A stretch of DNA of 64,000 nt, from assembly GCF_017948305.1 (NCBI RefSeq), contig NZ_CP072842.1:2734501-2798500 (forward strand), in the 5' to 3' direction. The stretch is from Faecalibacter bovis (lineage in GTDB: Bacteria; Bacteroidota; Bacteroidia; Flavobacteriales; Weeksellaceae). This document shows positions 49,140 through 57,898 of this stretch, in pieces. Position numbers and translations under genes: made by a program. The notes beneath the pieces are model-generated. The model saw only the letters and a program-made list of their open reading frames with translations, made no database searches and was not told where the DNA came from. Positions within the stretch are counted from its first letter, which is position 1. Every line of letters begins with the position of its first letter.

Positions 49140-50912
49140 TTTTTTATCATATAATCGATTGTAAACATCTTGATATTTAGCTAAAACAAATTTACGTTTT
49201 AATTTAAGTGTAGGCGTCAATAAACCTTCTTCAACAGTCCATTCATCTGGAACTAATTCAAATTTCTTAATTTGTTCCCAGTGTCCGAAACCTAAATTAA
49301 ATGTGTCAATTTCTGATTGAATTTCCTTAATTAATAAAGGTTCTTTTATCAGTTCTTCATTCGAAATTGAGACGTTAATTCCTTTAGAAGATAAAAAATC
49401 TTTCGCAATTACAAAGTTTGGTTTAATAATCGCACATGGCATTTTTTCTCCATCACCAACCACCATTACCTGCTCTATAAAACGAGATTCTTTAAATTTA
49501 TTTTCAATCACCTGAGGCGCAATATATTTTCCTCCAGAAGTCTTGAAAATTTCTTTCTTTCTATCCGTAATTTTTAAAAGTCCATTTTCAAAAACCCCAA
49601 TATCTCCAGTTTTAAAATATCCATCTTCGGTAAAAGCTTCTTTTGTTTTTTCTTCGTCTTTATAATAACCTGAAAAAATTGAAGGACCTTTGACCATAAT
49701 TTCACCATCTTCTGCAATTTTCACTTCAACATTTGGTAAAGGTTTTCCTACGGTTCCAATTCCAAACATTCCTTTTTCATTTTTATTTACAGAAACAACT
49801 GGCGAAGTTTCAGTTAAACCATAACCTTCTAAAATTGGAATACCAGCTCCCCAGAATAAATGATTTAATCTTGGAGCTAATGGCGCAGAACCAGATACCA
49901 TACAAACCAATTCACCTCCTACTCCTTCTCTCCATTTAGAGAAAACAATTTTAGATGCTATCGAATGTTTTATATTAAAAAATACATCATGATTTGCAAA
50001 AGGATCATAATTTTCAACAAGACTTAAAGCCCACATAAAGATCTTAGTTTTTAATCCTCCTGCAGTAGAACCAGTCGTATAAATTTTATCGAAAACTTTT
50101 TCAACCAAACGAGGCACAACTGTCATTACATGTGGTTTTACCTCTTTCATATTTTCACCTAATTTTTCAATACTTTCAGCGTAATAAATTCCGTTTCCAA
50201 TGTATTGATACAAATAAATAACCATGCGTTCGAAAACGTGATTAATTGGTAAAAAAGATAGGGATCTCGCTAAATTTGGGAAAACTGGAACTCGTTCAGA
50301 ACTACGTTTTGTATTCTCTACGATATTTTCGTGCGTTAAAATAACACCCTTTGGACGTCCTGTTGTTCCTGAAGTATAAATTAACGTAACGACATCAGAA
50401 GGTTTGATTAAATTTTTAACACTATCAACTTCATGCTGTGTTGAATCATCTTGTCCTAAATCCAAAATTTCTTTCCAATTTGCAGCTCCTTCTACTTGAT
50501 CAAATGTATAAATAGCGACCAAAGATTGAACTTTATCTTTTACTGATGACAAGCGATTGAAAAGATCTTGATCAGAAACGATACAAAACTTTGATTCAGA
50601 ATTATTTAAAATATATTCAAAATCTTCAGGCGAAAGTGTGGGATACATAGGAACTGATATTGCTCCTACTTGTTGTACACCTATATCAACAATGTTCCAT
50701 TCTGTGCGATTATTAGAAGTTACAATCGCAATTTTATCTTGAGGTTTGATTCCTAGTTTAAATAACCCTCGACTGAATGCATTAGCTTGTGCAATGTACG
50801 ATGCCGTAGATGTTTTAACCCACTCACCGTTCACTTTTGTAACTAATGCATCCTCTCGAGGTGCCTTCTCTAGCTGATAATAAGGGAAGTCGAAAAGTCT
50901 TTTAATTTCCAT
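49137..50912 (-). CDS. long-chain fatty-acid-CoA ligase
   Basis: 591 residues. AMP-binding signature YTSGTTGRPKG (179-189), the P8-type GYGLTETSPV, YFKTGDIG and the hinge DRKKEIFKTSGGKYIAPQ are all present, the set of long-chain acyl-CoA synthetases of the FAA/FadD15 type. It activates fatty acids with ATP and CoA at the membrane surface. Monocistronic. It fits with the acyl-CoA dehydrogenase and thioesterase genes in the window, but it is not in their operons. Confidence 0.92.
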   Translation of the reverse strand: MEIKRLFDFPYYQLEKAPREDALVTKVNGEWVKTSTASYIAQANAFSRGLFKLGIKPQDKIAIVTSNNRTEWNIVDIGVQQVGAISVPMYPTLSPEDFEYILNNSESKFCIVSDQDLFNRLSSVKDKVQSLVAIYTFDQVEGAANWKEILDLGQDDSTQHEVDSVKNLIKPSDVVTLIYTSGTTGRPKGVILTHENIVENTKRSSERVPVFPNLARSLSFLPINHVFERMVIYLYQYIGNGIYYAESIEKLGENMKEVKPHVMTVVPRLVEKVFDKIYTTGSTAGGLKTKIFMWALSLVENYDPFANHDVFFNIKHSIASKIVFSKWREGVGGELVCMVSGSAPLAPRLNHLFWGAGIPILEGYGLTETSPVVSVNKNEKGMFGIGTVGKPLPNVEVKIAEDGEIMVKGPSIFSGYYKDEEKTKEAFTEDGYFKTGDIGVFENGLLKITDRKKEIFKTSGGKYIAPQVIENKFKESRFIEQVMVVGDGEKMPCAIIKPNFVIAKDFLSSKGINVSISNEELIKEPLLIKEIQSEIDTFNLGFGHWEQIKKFELVPDEWTVEEGLLTPTLKLKRKFVLAKYQDVYNRLYDKK

Positions 50913-51037
50913 TGGTATTTTCTCGTTTTTTTGTTAATGCCAAAATAAAACATTTTTTAAAAAAAACAATACTTCGTACTAATAAATAACGTATTTAATA
51001 CACCAATAGCAAATCCTAAGATTATTTTAAGAAGATT

Positions 51038-51274
51038 TTATTCATCTCCTTCTAATTCAGCCATTTCTTTATCATAAAAATCTAAAGCCAACTCTATTAA
51101 ATTAGCTACTTCTGTATCAAAGCCTTCTCCTTCTTCTTCCTCTGATAAATCTTCAAACCATTCTACTTCGTCTGTCTCAACGTCTAATAAAAAACGAGGA
51201 TACTCTGTATGTAAAATAAAGATTTTATCTGGAAAATCTGAATTGTCTGCGATTAAAAACTGTGGTAATTCCAT
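51038..51274 (-). CDS. small acidic protein downstream of the MATE exporter
   Basis: 78 residues. The start is ATG at 51274; a longer frame exists upstream but runs antisense-shifted through the MATE gene and shows no protein-like sequence. The N-terminus MELPQFLIADNSDFPDKIFILHTEYPRFLL is typical of a small conserved Bacteroidetes family; the rest is very acidic (LSEEEEGEGFDTE) and helical at the end. About one third of residues are Asp or Glu. It starts 11 bases after the MATE stop, so it is co-transcribed. Function unknown. Confidence 0.8.
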   Translation of the reverse strand: MELPQFLIADNSDFPDKIFILHTEYPRFLLDVETDEVEWFEDLSEEEEGEGFDTEVANLIELALDFYDKEMAELEGDE

Positions 51275-51285
51275 TGTATATAATT

Positions 51286-52692
51286 TTATGAATTTTCTAA
51301 TATTAATTTTTTTGTTTGTTGATGAAAACGATAAACCAACATAATTGCTGATGCAGTAAGTCCTAATCCTAAACCAATCCACATTCCAAAAGCACGCATC
51401 TCGAATACTATTGCTAAAATTGTACCTATTGGAATTGCAATTAACCAATACGCTACAAAGGTTAAAATTGAAGGAATTCGTACATCTGTCATTCCTCTTA
51501 ATGCTCCTAAAACTACTAATTGTAATCCATCTGATAATTGGAACAAAGAGGCTATTATTAATAATTGTGCCGCTAAGTTGATTACTTCAGTATTTTCAAC
51601 ATATATTGTAGGTAATTGATAACGTAACAAAATAAACGCGATACCGCAAACGAACATAAATCCAAGCACCAAAATAATACAAGACCAGCCGGCTTCTCGC
51701 AATGTTTTATAGTCTTTTAAACCTAATTGATTTCCGATACGAACGGTCGCAGCAACACCCAAACCTGTACACATCATAAAAGTTGTTGATGCTAAATTAA
51801 TTGCAATTTGATGCGCAGCTAAATTAACTTTTGCTAACTCTTGATCCGCAATAGAATCTGTAAATGTATATCCACAAATAAAAGCAGCTAACGAAAAAGC
51901 ACTCATTTCAAAAAATGAGGTTAATGCGGTTGGTATTCCAATATTGGATATTTTTCTGAAATATTTCTTTTGAATATTCTTAAAAGAAACCAATTTTAAG
52001 ACTTCTCTAGTTTTTTTGAAATTAAATAATACAACCAGTAAGAAAATCATCATTACAACACGTGCAACAAATGTTCCCCACGCTGCACCTTCAACTTCTA
52101 AACGAGGGAACCCCAAATTACCATAAATCCAACCATAATTTAAAAGTATGTTAACTACATTTCCTAAAATAGTAGCGATTGTAACTGGAATTGTGAGAGA
52201 TAAACCTTCTGATAATTGTCTAAATGATTGAAAAATCATCAATGGAATCATTGAGAAAGTCATAATATTTAGATAAGGAATACAGGCCTCAATTACATCA
52301 GTTGGTTGTTTCATAAAGTGTAAAAGTGGCTGAGCAAATGTTATTAATAGGAATAACAAAAATGCAAGAGTCACATTCATAATCAAACTATGAGTAAAAT
52401 AATTTGCTGCATTTTTTTTGTCACCTTTCGAATCTTCAGCAGCAATCAAAGGAGAAAGTGCAAAACTAAATCCGAAAGCAAATACTAAAACAGCAAAAAA
52501 TAATGAATTTCCTAAAGACGTAGCCGCTAAAGCAACTTTACTAATACTCTCATCCTTAACATTATCAAATTTACCACCCAATCCTCCGACCATAATAGTA
52601 TCGATAATATTAACCGAAATCTGCCCTGCCTGCGTTATCATCACAGGAAAAGCTAATTTTATATTGCGTTGTAAATGTTCTTTAAGAGTCAC
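51286..52692 (-). CDS. MATE family multidrug/Na+ exporter
   Basis: 468 residues with twelve hydrophobic helices. The start is GTG at 52692 (GTGACTCTTAAAGAACAT), which begins the family's usual basic N-terminus. MATE features are the first helix AFPVMITQAGQISVNIIDTIMVG, FFEMSAFSLAAFICG in the second half and ALRGMTDVRIPS. It exports cationic drugs or metabolites in exchange for Na+ or H+. It has its own minus-strand promoter box 15 bases upstream and is followed by a 78-residue acidic protein. Confidence 0.93.
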   Translation of the reverse strand: MTLKEHLQRNIKLAFPVMITQAGQISVNIIDTIMVGGLGGKFDNVKDESISKVALAATSLGNSLFFAVLVFAFGFSFALSPLIAAEDSKGDKKNAANYFTHSLIMNVTLAFLLFLLITFAQPLLHFMKQPTDVIEACIPYLNIMTFSMIPLMIFQSFRQLSEGLSLTIPVTIATILGNVVNILLNYGWIYGNLGFPRLEVEGAAWGTFVARVVMMIFLLVVLFNFKKTREVLKLVSFKNIQKKYFRKISNIGIPTALTSFFEMSAFSLAAFICGYTFTDSIADQELAKVNLAAHQIAINLASTTFMMCTGLGVAATVRIGNQLGLKDYKTLREAGWSCIILVLGFMFVCGIAFILLRYQLPTIYVENTEVINLAAQLLIIASLFQLSDGLQLVVLGALRGMTDVRIPSILTFVAYWLIAIPIGTILAIVFEMRAFGMWIGLGLGLTASAIMLVYRFHQQTKKLILENS

Positions 52693-52706
52693 GTATTAAA
52701 TTTATA

Positions 52707-52714
52707 CAAAGATA
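52707..52714 (-). promoter_or_regulatory. -7 box of the MATE gene
   Basis: CAAAGATA on the plus strand reads TATCTTTG on the minus strand, 14 bases before the GTG start. No -33 TTG. Confidence 0.5.
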
Positions 52715-52815
52715 ATTTAAGGGATTATACTTTTCTGAATAAATTAATTATTCATGCATAATATTCCTAGTTTTTTTTAAATTGCAAGTCAAATAACCAC
52801 AAAAAACATTTCATT

Positions 52816-53778
52816 ATGACTATTAATGAGTTTAAACAAAGTCTAGAAATTCCAGTAATTTCTTCTCCTATGTTTTTAGTTTCTAGAACAGAACTTGTAA
52901 TCGAAGCTTGTAAAAATGGAATCTGCGGAACTTTTCCATCGTTAAACGGAAGAACATCCGAGGATTTTGAAAACATGTTGATAGAGATTACTACAGAATT
53001 GAATAAATTCGAAGTAGAAACTGGTAAAAAAGCCGCTCCTTTTGGAGTTAATATAATTGTAAATCACACGAATCCTCGTATTCAACCTGATTTAGAATTA
53101 TGTGCAAAATATAAAGTGCCTTTAATTATTACATCATTAGGTGCTGTTAAAGACATTGTAAATGCGGTGCACGCTTATGGAGGATTAGTTTTTCATGATG
53201 TGATTAAAAAACGACATGCTGAAAAAGCAGCTGAAGCAGGTGTTGATGGTATTATTGCAGTTGCAGCCGGCGCAGGTGGACATGCAGGTACATCTAATCC
53301 TTTTGCATTAATAGCCGATATAAAATCTGTATATAATGGACCTATTATTTTAGCAGGTTGTTTAAACACTGGGAATGATGTTGCTGCGGCTTTAGCAATG
53401 GGAGCTGAATTTGCTTACATGGGAACTCGTTTTATAGCCACAAAAGAAGGAAATGCAGATGATGCTTATAAAAAAATGATTGTTGATTCTACGTTAGAAG
53501 ATATTATCTATACACCGCATGTTTCTGGTGTTAATGCAAATTTTTTAACGAAAAGTTTAGTATTAGCCGGTGTGGATATGACGGAAGTTAAAGAAGAAGA
53601 TTTTTCTAAATTAAATGATAATGGACAAAAAGCATGGAAGAATATTTGGTCAGCAGGACACGGTGTTTCTGGAATCCATGATATTCCTACTACGAAAGAA
53701 TTAATAGGTCAAATTAAAGCTGAATACAAAGCAGTTCTTCTAAAAAATAAAGAAGAATTAGATAAATTGAAATATTAA
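52816..53778 (+). CDS. nitronate monooxygenase
   Basis: 320 residues. The FMN-dependent barrel begins with IPVISSPMFLVSRTELVIEACKNG and has the phosphate-binding AAGAGGHAGTSNPFALI (about residues 155-171), ILAGCLNTGNDVAAALAMGAEFAYMGTRF. This is the 2-nitropropane dioxygenase/nitronate monooxygenase family, which oxidises propionate 3-nitronate and related nitroalkanes. Cytoplasmic. It is 3 bases before tesB, so the two are one operon, maybe with acyl-CoA metabolism. Confidence 0.9.
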   Translation: MTINEFKQSLEIPVISSPMFLVSRTELVIEACKNGICGTFPSLNGRTSEDFENMLIEITTELNKFEVETGKKAAPFGVNIIVNHTNPRIQPDLELCAKYKVPLIITSLGAVKDIVNAVHAYGGLVFHDVIKKRHAEKAAEAGVDGIIAVAAGAGGHAGTSNPFALIADIKSVYNGPIILAGCLNTGNDVAAALAMGAEFAYMGTRFIATKEGNADDAYKKMIVDSTLEDIIYTPHVSGVNANFLTKSLVLAGVDMTEVKEEDFSKLNDNGQKAWKNIWSAGHGVSGIHDIPTTKELIGQIKAEYKAVLLKNKEELDKLKY

Positions 53779-53781
53779 TAA

Positions 53782-54645
53782 ATGAATACAACTACTGAAC
53801 TAATCAACTTAATAACACTTAAAAAAATTAGTGAAAATGTATTTGAAGGAAGAAGTGCATACATGGGTAGCCCAAATGTATTTGGTGGACAAGTTGTAAG
53901 CCAAGCTTTGTACGCTGCTTACCAAACTGTTCCTGATGATCGTTTTTGTCACTCATTACATTCTTACTTTATATTACCTGGAGATTTGGATACTCCGATT
54001 GAGTATGAAGTGACGATTCTACGTGATGGTGGAAGTTTCACAACACGTTCAGTAACCGCAAGACAAGAAGGCGAAGCAATTTTTATGATGGCATGTTCTT
54101 TCCAAACTGAGCAAGAAGGATACGAGCATCAAATAGAAATGCCTGTAGTTAAAACTCCTGAAGAATTAGTTAGTTGGACTGATATTCTGAATCAATTTGG
54201 AACTCTTTTACCCAAAGCAATTCATAATTTTATTGCAGCTGAACGACCTTTAGAATTTAAACCTACTGTGATTCAAAATCCTTTTGAAAAAATTGATTAT
54301 GAACCTGTAAGTAATACGTGGATCAAATTCAACGATGCTGATATGGATTTATCCATTCCGACAATTCATGTTTTATTAGCTTATTGTTCAGATTACAATG
54401 TTTTATCAACTTCTTTATTACCACATGCATCAAAAGCACATTTAGGTAATACACAAATTGCAAGTTTAGACCATTCTATTTGGTTCCATAGAAATACCGA
54501 CTTAAAAGATTGGATTCTTATAAATGTAGAATCCCCAAGCGCATCTAACACAAGAGGATTCAATAAAGGTTCTATTTTTAATCGTTCTGGTGAACTGATT
54601 TGTAGTATTACGCAAGAAGGATTAATGCGTCCAAAACAAGCTTAA
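53782..54645 (+). CDS. tesB: acyl-CoA thioesterase II
   Basis: 287 residues. Double hotdog fold: the first half has SPNVFGGQVVSQALYAAYQTV and HSLHSYFILPGD, the second ends with ASLDHSIWFHRN and FNKGSIFNRSGELICSITQEGLMR. The Asp in LDHS with a Thr/Ser and Gln forms the known TesB active site. It hydrolyses acyl-CoA esters. Its stop codon overlaps that of the convergent DUF4126 gene by four bases (TTAA), leaving no room for a separate terminator. Confidence 0.94.
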   Translation: MNTTTELINLITLKKISENVFEGRSAYMGSPNVFGGQVVSQALYAAYQTVPDDRFCHSLHSYFILPGDLDTPIEYEVTILRDGGSFTTRSVTARQEGEAIFMMACSFQTEQEGYEHQIEMPVVKTPEELVSWTDILNQFGTLLPKAIHNFIAAERPLEFKPTVIQNPFEKIDYEPVSNTWIKFNDADMDLSIPTIHVLLAYCSDYNVLSTSLLPHASKAHLGNTQIASLDHSIWFHRNTDLKDWILINVESPSASNTRGFNKGSIFNRSGELICSITQEGLMRPKQA

Positions 54646-55247
54646 GCATTTTGATTTTCTAATAACACTTCAGATCGTTTTTTAATACGTTTCCAAACTC
54701 TGATAACAGTTATAACTAGTATTATAGCGATGATAAATGCCAAAGGTGCAATTACAATCGCTATAATACTTAAAAATAACGATCCAATTGTTTCACCAGT
54801 ATTTACCAAGAAATTACCTATACCTCCAGTTGTTGTTGTACTAATTGCTCTGGCAGTTGCCGTAGTTGTACTAATTGCTGCAGCAGTTCCTCCACCAGCT
54901 ATTATAGCTAATGCCCAAGTTGCAACTTCATTCATATCAGCTAATGTTGCGCCAACTGCAAAAGTTCCGGCAACAGCAGCTAAGGGCACCGAAATTGTAT
55001 CTAACATATTATCAATTAACGGAAGGTAATAAGCACCAATTTCTATCACCATTGCTACACCTAAAGTAATTAAAGCTGGCCAGCTACCAACCCATTGTAA
55101 ATCTTGATCAATTTCAATATGATTCCCCAATAACTTCGTCGCAAGGCTTAAAATAAATAAAGGTAGAAAAACTCTAAAGCCCGAGGCGGCTGCCAATCCT
55201 ACTCCCAAAAAAAGGGATAATAAAGTACTTCCTGAAAAGAAATCCAT
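54642..55247 (-). CDS. DUF4126 membrane protein
   Basis: 201 residues, hydrophobic, with about five helices. LSLFLGVGLAAASGFRVFLPLFILSLA opens the DUF4126 family; the central Ala/Gly/Thr-rich segment (AIIAGGGTAAAISTTTATARAISTTTTGGIGN) with repeated ATATARAISTTT phrases is typical. The function is unknown. The gene is convergent with tesB and shares a TTAA stop overlap. It has no obvious promoter box in the 309-base upstream gap. Confidence 0.85.
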   Translation of the reverse strand: MDFFSGSTLLSLFLGVGLAAASGFRVFLPLFILSLATKLLGNHIEIDQDLQWVGSWPALITLGVAMVIEIGAYYLPLIDNMLDTISVPLAAVAGTFAVGATLADMNEVATWALAIIAGGGTAAAISTTTATARAISTTTTGGIGNFLVNTGETIGSLFLSIIAIVIAPLAFIIAIILVITVIRVWKRIKKRSEVLLENQNA

Positions 55248-55571
55248 AGTAATTTTATTTTGTGTGGTTTTATAATATAAATATATGATAAAATTCTATT
55301 TTTTATCCGTTAAATTTTCTTTTCCTTTGCAGACGGTTTGATTTTAAAATCGAATATTTAAAATTCAGTCGTAAAAACCTATACCTAACGATTCTATATT
55401 TAGATTTACAAACACGCTGTAAAATCTTTCAAAACTCTGAATTTTAAATTGTCAAAATTTTGACTTCATTCCAAATAAGACTGTAAGAAAATTGATTTAA
55501 TTGGTTTCATAATTGATATTTTTTTATCTTTAGATGATATTTATTAAAATCAAATCTTGCCAGTAAATAAA
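55248..55571. other. intergenic region between DUF4126 and uridine kinase genes
   Basis: Divergent gap of about 320 bases, AT-rich. A weak box TATCTTTA (55525-55532), one mismatch from consensus, with TTG at 55501 and a 21-base spacer, may serve uridine kinase. AAAATTTTGACTT near 55454 is a simple AT repeat. No gene or RNA is seen. Confidence 0.5.
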
Positions 55572-56228
55572 ATGGAAAATAATAACAAAAATACACGTTC
55601 AAAAATGTTAGTTATAGGAATTGCAGGAGGAACTGGTTCAGGGAAAACAACAGTAGTTAATAATATTTTACGCGACTTAGATACAGAAAGCGTTATTGTA
55701 ATCTCTCAAGATAATTATTACAGAGATAATCACGATATGCCTTTAGAGGAGCGAGCTAAAATTAACTTCGATCACCCAAGATCTATTGATTTTGATTTAT
55801 TAAAACAACATGTTCGCGCGCTAAAAAACGGAGAAACAATCGAACAACCTGTATATTCATTTATTACACACACACGTACAGGAGAAACTATTTTAACACA
55901 CCCGCAATCTGTAATTATAGTGGAAGGAATTTTAGTTTTAACAGATGCTGAATTACGTGAATTATTCGACGTTACAATTTTTGTACACGCAGATTCTGAT
56001 GAAAGATTAATTCGTCGTGCTCGTCGTGATATCCAAGAAAGAGGACGTGATTTAGATGAGGTTTTAACGCGTTACCAAGAGACATTAAAACCAATGCATC
56101 AACAATTTATTGAACCATCTAAAAATTACGCTGATATAATTATTCCTAACATGAAAAAAGGACATTCTGTTGCGGTTAAAATTTTATCATCAGTAATTAA
56201 AGAAAAACTGAACACATCTAAAAAATGA
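55572..56228 (+). CDS. udk: uridine kinase
   Basis: 218 residues from ATG at 55572; a TTG 15 bases upstream is in frame but weaker. The P-loop GGTGSGKT (19-26) is followed by SQDNYYRDN, FDHPRSIDFDLL, the ARRDIQERGRD lid and RQETLKPMH-like RYQETLKPMHQQFIEPSK motif, all typical of Udk. It phosphorylates uridine and cytidine for pyrimidine salvage. The next gene starts in the ATGA overlap at 56225. Confidence 0.95.
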   Translation: MENNNKNTRSKMLVIGIAGGTGSGKTTVVNNILRDLDTESVIVISQDNYYRDNHDMPLEERAKINFDHPRSIDFDLLKQHVRALKNGETIEQPVYSFITHTRTGETILTHPQSVIIVEGILVLTDAELRELFDVTIFVHADSDERLIRRARRDIQERGRDLDEVLTRYQETLKPMHQQFIEPSKNYADIIIPNMKKGHSVAVKILSSVIKEKLNTSKK

Positions 56229-56602
56229 AAAAATTAGACGAAAAAATTACATCTTCAAAGAAATTTGAAAAATATAAATCTTACATCAAATGGCTAAAAT
56301 ATGTGATTAATCCATATGTTATAGCGAGTGTATGTTTTATTATTTGGATGGCTTTTTTCGATCAAAATTCATTAATTACACATAAGGAATTAGATAAGCA
56401 AATTCGTGAATTAGAGGCGGATCAAAAATATTTTGAACAACATCTAAAAAACGAAAATGCAAAATTAAAACTTCTACAAGACAATCCTGCTGAAATTGAA
56501 CGTATCGCTCGTGAGAAATTCTTTTTAAAGAAAGACAACGAAGATATTTTTATCATTCAACAAGAAGTCCGTAAAAAACCACAAAACACAACAAATGAGT
56601 AA
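56225..56602 (+). CDS. septum formation initiator family protein (FtsB/DivIC-like)
   Basis: 125 residues. A short cytoplasmic N-terminus, one membrane helix (about 33-50, VIASVCFIIWMAFF), then a coiled coil (ELDKQIRELEADQKYFEQHLKNENAKL) and the conserved IERIAREKFFLKKDNEDIFII block define the FtsB/DivIC family. It links FtsL and FtsQ-like proteins in the divisome. It overlaps udk by four bases and mutA by 8 bases, so all three are coupled. Confidence 0.93.
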   Translation: MKKLDEKITSSKKFEKYKSYIKWLKYVINPYVIASVCFIIWMAFFDQNSLITHKELDKQIRELEADQKYFEQHLKNENAKLKLLQDNPAEIERIAREKFFLKKDNEDIFIIQQEVRKKPQNTTNE

Positions 56603-57872
56603 TTTATTTGATAACTTTAACGCCGTTTCTGAAAAAGAATGGAAAAATAAAGTACAAGTTGAATTAAAAGGATTAGAGTATAACGAAACTTTGGTTTGGG
56701 GTACTAACGATCAAATTAATGTAAAACCAGTTTACACGAAAACTGACATTAATTATTCAGAAATTCAACCATTACCACGTAAAAATTCAGATTGGAAAAT
56801 CATTTCTAATTATACAGAAAATGAAAACCAAGATTTTACTTTTTTATATGGTTATGAAATTCAATACAATCAACTAAAAGCAAATAAAAATATTCCTAAT
56901 TATTTAGATTTATTTATCAATTTAGATGAAACAAACGCGATTGATGGTTTAGACGATCTAAAAAACTTAAAATATTTAAACCTAGATATTTTTGGATATT
57001 ACGCTCAAAATGGACTTTGGCAAACTGACACAAAGGAAGAAGCTTTCGAATTAGTTAAAAAAGCGATTGCAAATCCACATTTTACTAAAGCGATTGCAAT
57101 ACAAGGTGAAGTTTACCAAAATACTGGTGCGACTCATGTGCAACAATTAGCAATCACGTTGTCTCATGCCGTAGAATATTTAGAAACTTTCGGTTCTGAA
57201 ATTGCTGACAAAATGTATTTTCGTTTTGCTGTTGGAAGTAATTATTTCTTCGAAATTGCTAAACTTCGTGCCTTTCGTTTCCTTTGGAAATTAATTTTAG
57301 ACCAGTATAATACTGAAAGTGAAGCGGTTATTTATACAACTAATTCAACTAGAAATAAATCAAAATTAGATCTTTACAATAATGTAATTCGTTCAACTGT
57401 AGAAGCAAATGCGGCTATTTTAGGAGGAAGTGATGTTATCAACATCCAATCGTATGATGCTTTATACGAAACAACAGATTTTGGTTTGGAATTAGCTGCT
57501 AAACAACAACTATTATTACAAAAAGAGTCGAACTTAGATCAATTTACAGATCCTGTTGCGGGTTCTTATTATATAGAAAATTTAACAAATCAAATGGCCG
57601 AAAACGCGTTAGAATTATTCAAAACAATTCAAAACGTTGGAGGATTTACAAAAGCTTTAGAAAATGAAACAATTCAAGATTTCATTTATTCTAGTGCCAA
57701 GAAAGAACAAAAAGAATTTGATGCAAACGAAATTAACTTAATCGGGGTGAACAAATACAAAAATCCTGAAGAAAAGTTAGAAGTTAATAAGAAGGCAAAA
57801 ATTGTAAAACCAGCCTTATTTGTACCAATTGTACCAAGTCGTTTAGCTGAAAAAATTGAAAAAAATTCATAA
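56595..57872 (+). CDS. mutA: methylmalonyl-CoA mutase small subunit (lacks cobalamin domain)
   Basis: 425 residues. The TIM barrel of the small subunit is recognisable: FNAVSEKEWKNKVQVELKGLEYNETLVWGT, RFAVGSNYFFEIAKLRAFRFLW, NVIRSTVEANAAILGGSDVINIQSYDA, and DPVAGSYYIENLTNQMAENA. The large subunit (MutB) needed for B12 catalysis and the cobalamin-binding DxHxxG motif are absent; the gene after it is a methyltransferase. With the large subunit it interconverts methylmalonyl-CoA and succinyl-CoA. It overlaps the FtsB-like gene by 8 bases. Confidence 0.9.
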   Translation: MSNLFDNFNAVSEKEWKNKVQVELKGLEYNETLVWGTNDQINVKPVYTKTDINYSEIQPLPRKNSDWKIISNYTENENQDFTFLYGYEIQYNQLKANKNIPNYLDLFINLDETNAIDGLDDLKNLKYLNLDIFGYYAQNGLWQTDTKEEAFELVKKAIANPHFTKAIAIQGEVYQNTGATHVQQLAITLSHAVEYLETFGSEIADKMYFRFAVGSNYFFEIAKLRAFRFLWKLILDQYNTESEAVIYTTNSTRNKSKLDLYNNVIRSTVEANAAILGGSDVINIQSYDALYETTDFGLELAAKQQLLLQKESNLDQFTDPVAGSYYIENLTNQMAENALELFKTIQNVGGFTKALENETIQDFIYSSAKKEQKEFDANEINLIGVNKYKNPEEKLEVNKKAKIVKPALFVPIVPSRLAEKIEKNS

Positions 57873-57898
57873 TAAAATCTGATTTAAAGGCGATTTTA

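Noticed and set aside
51275-51448. Longer frame extending the 78-residue acidic protein upstream to 51448
   Set aside because: The extra 58 residues lie over the MATE gene in another frame and have no protein-like pattern; the family-like N-terminus begins at ATG 51274.
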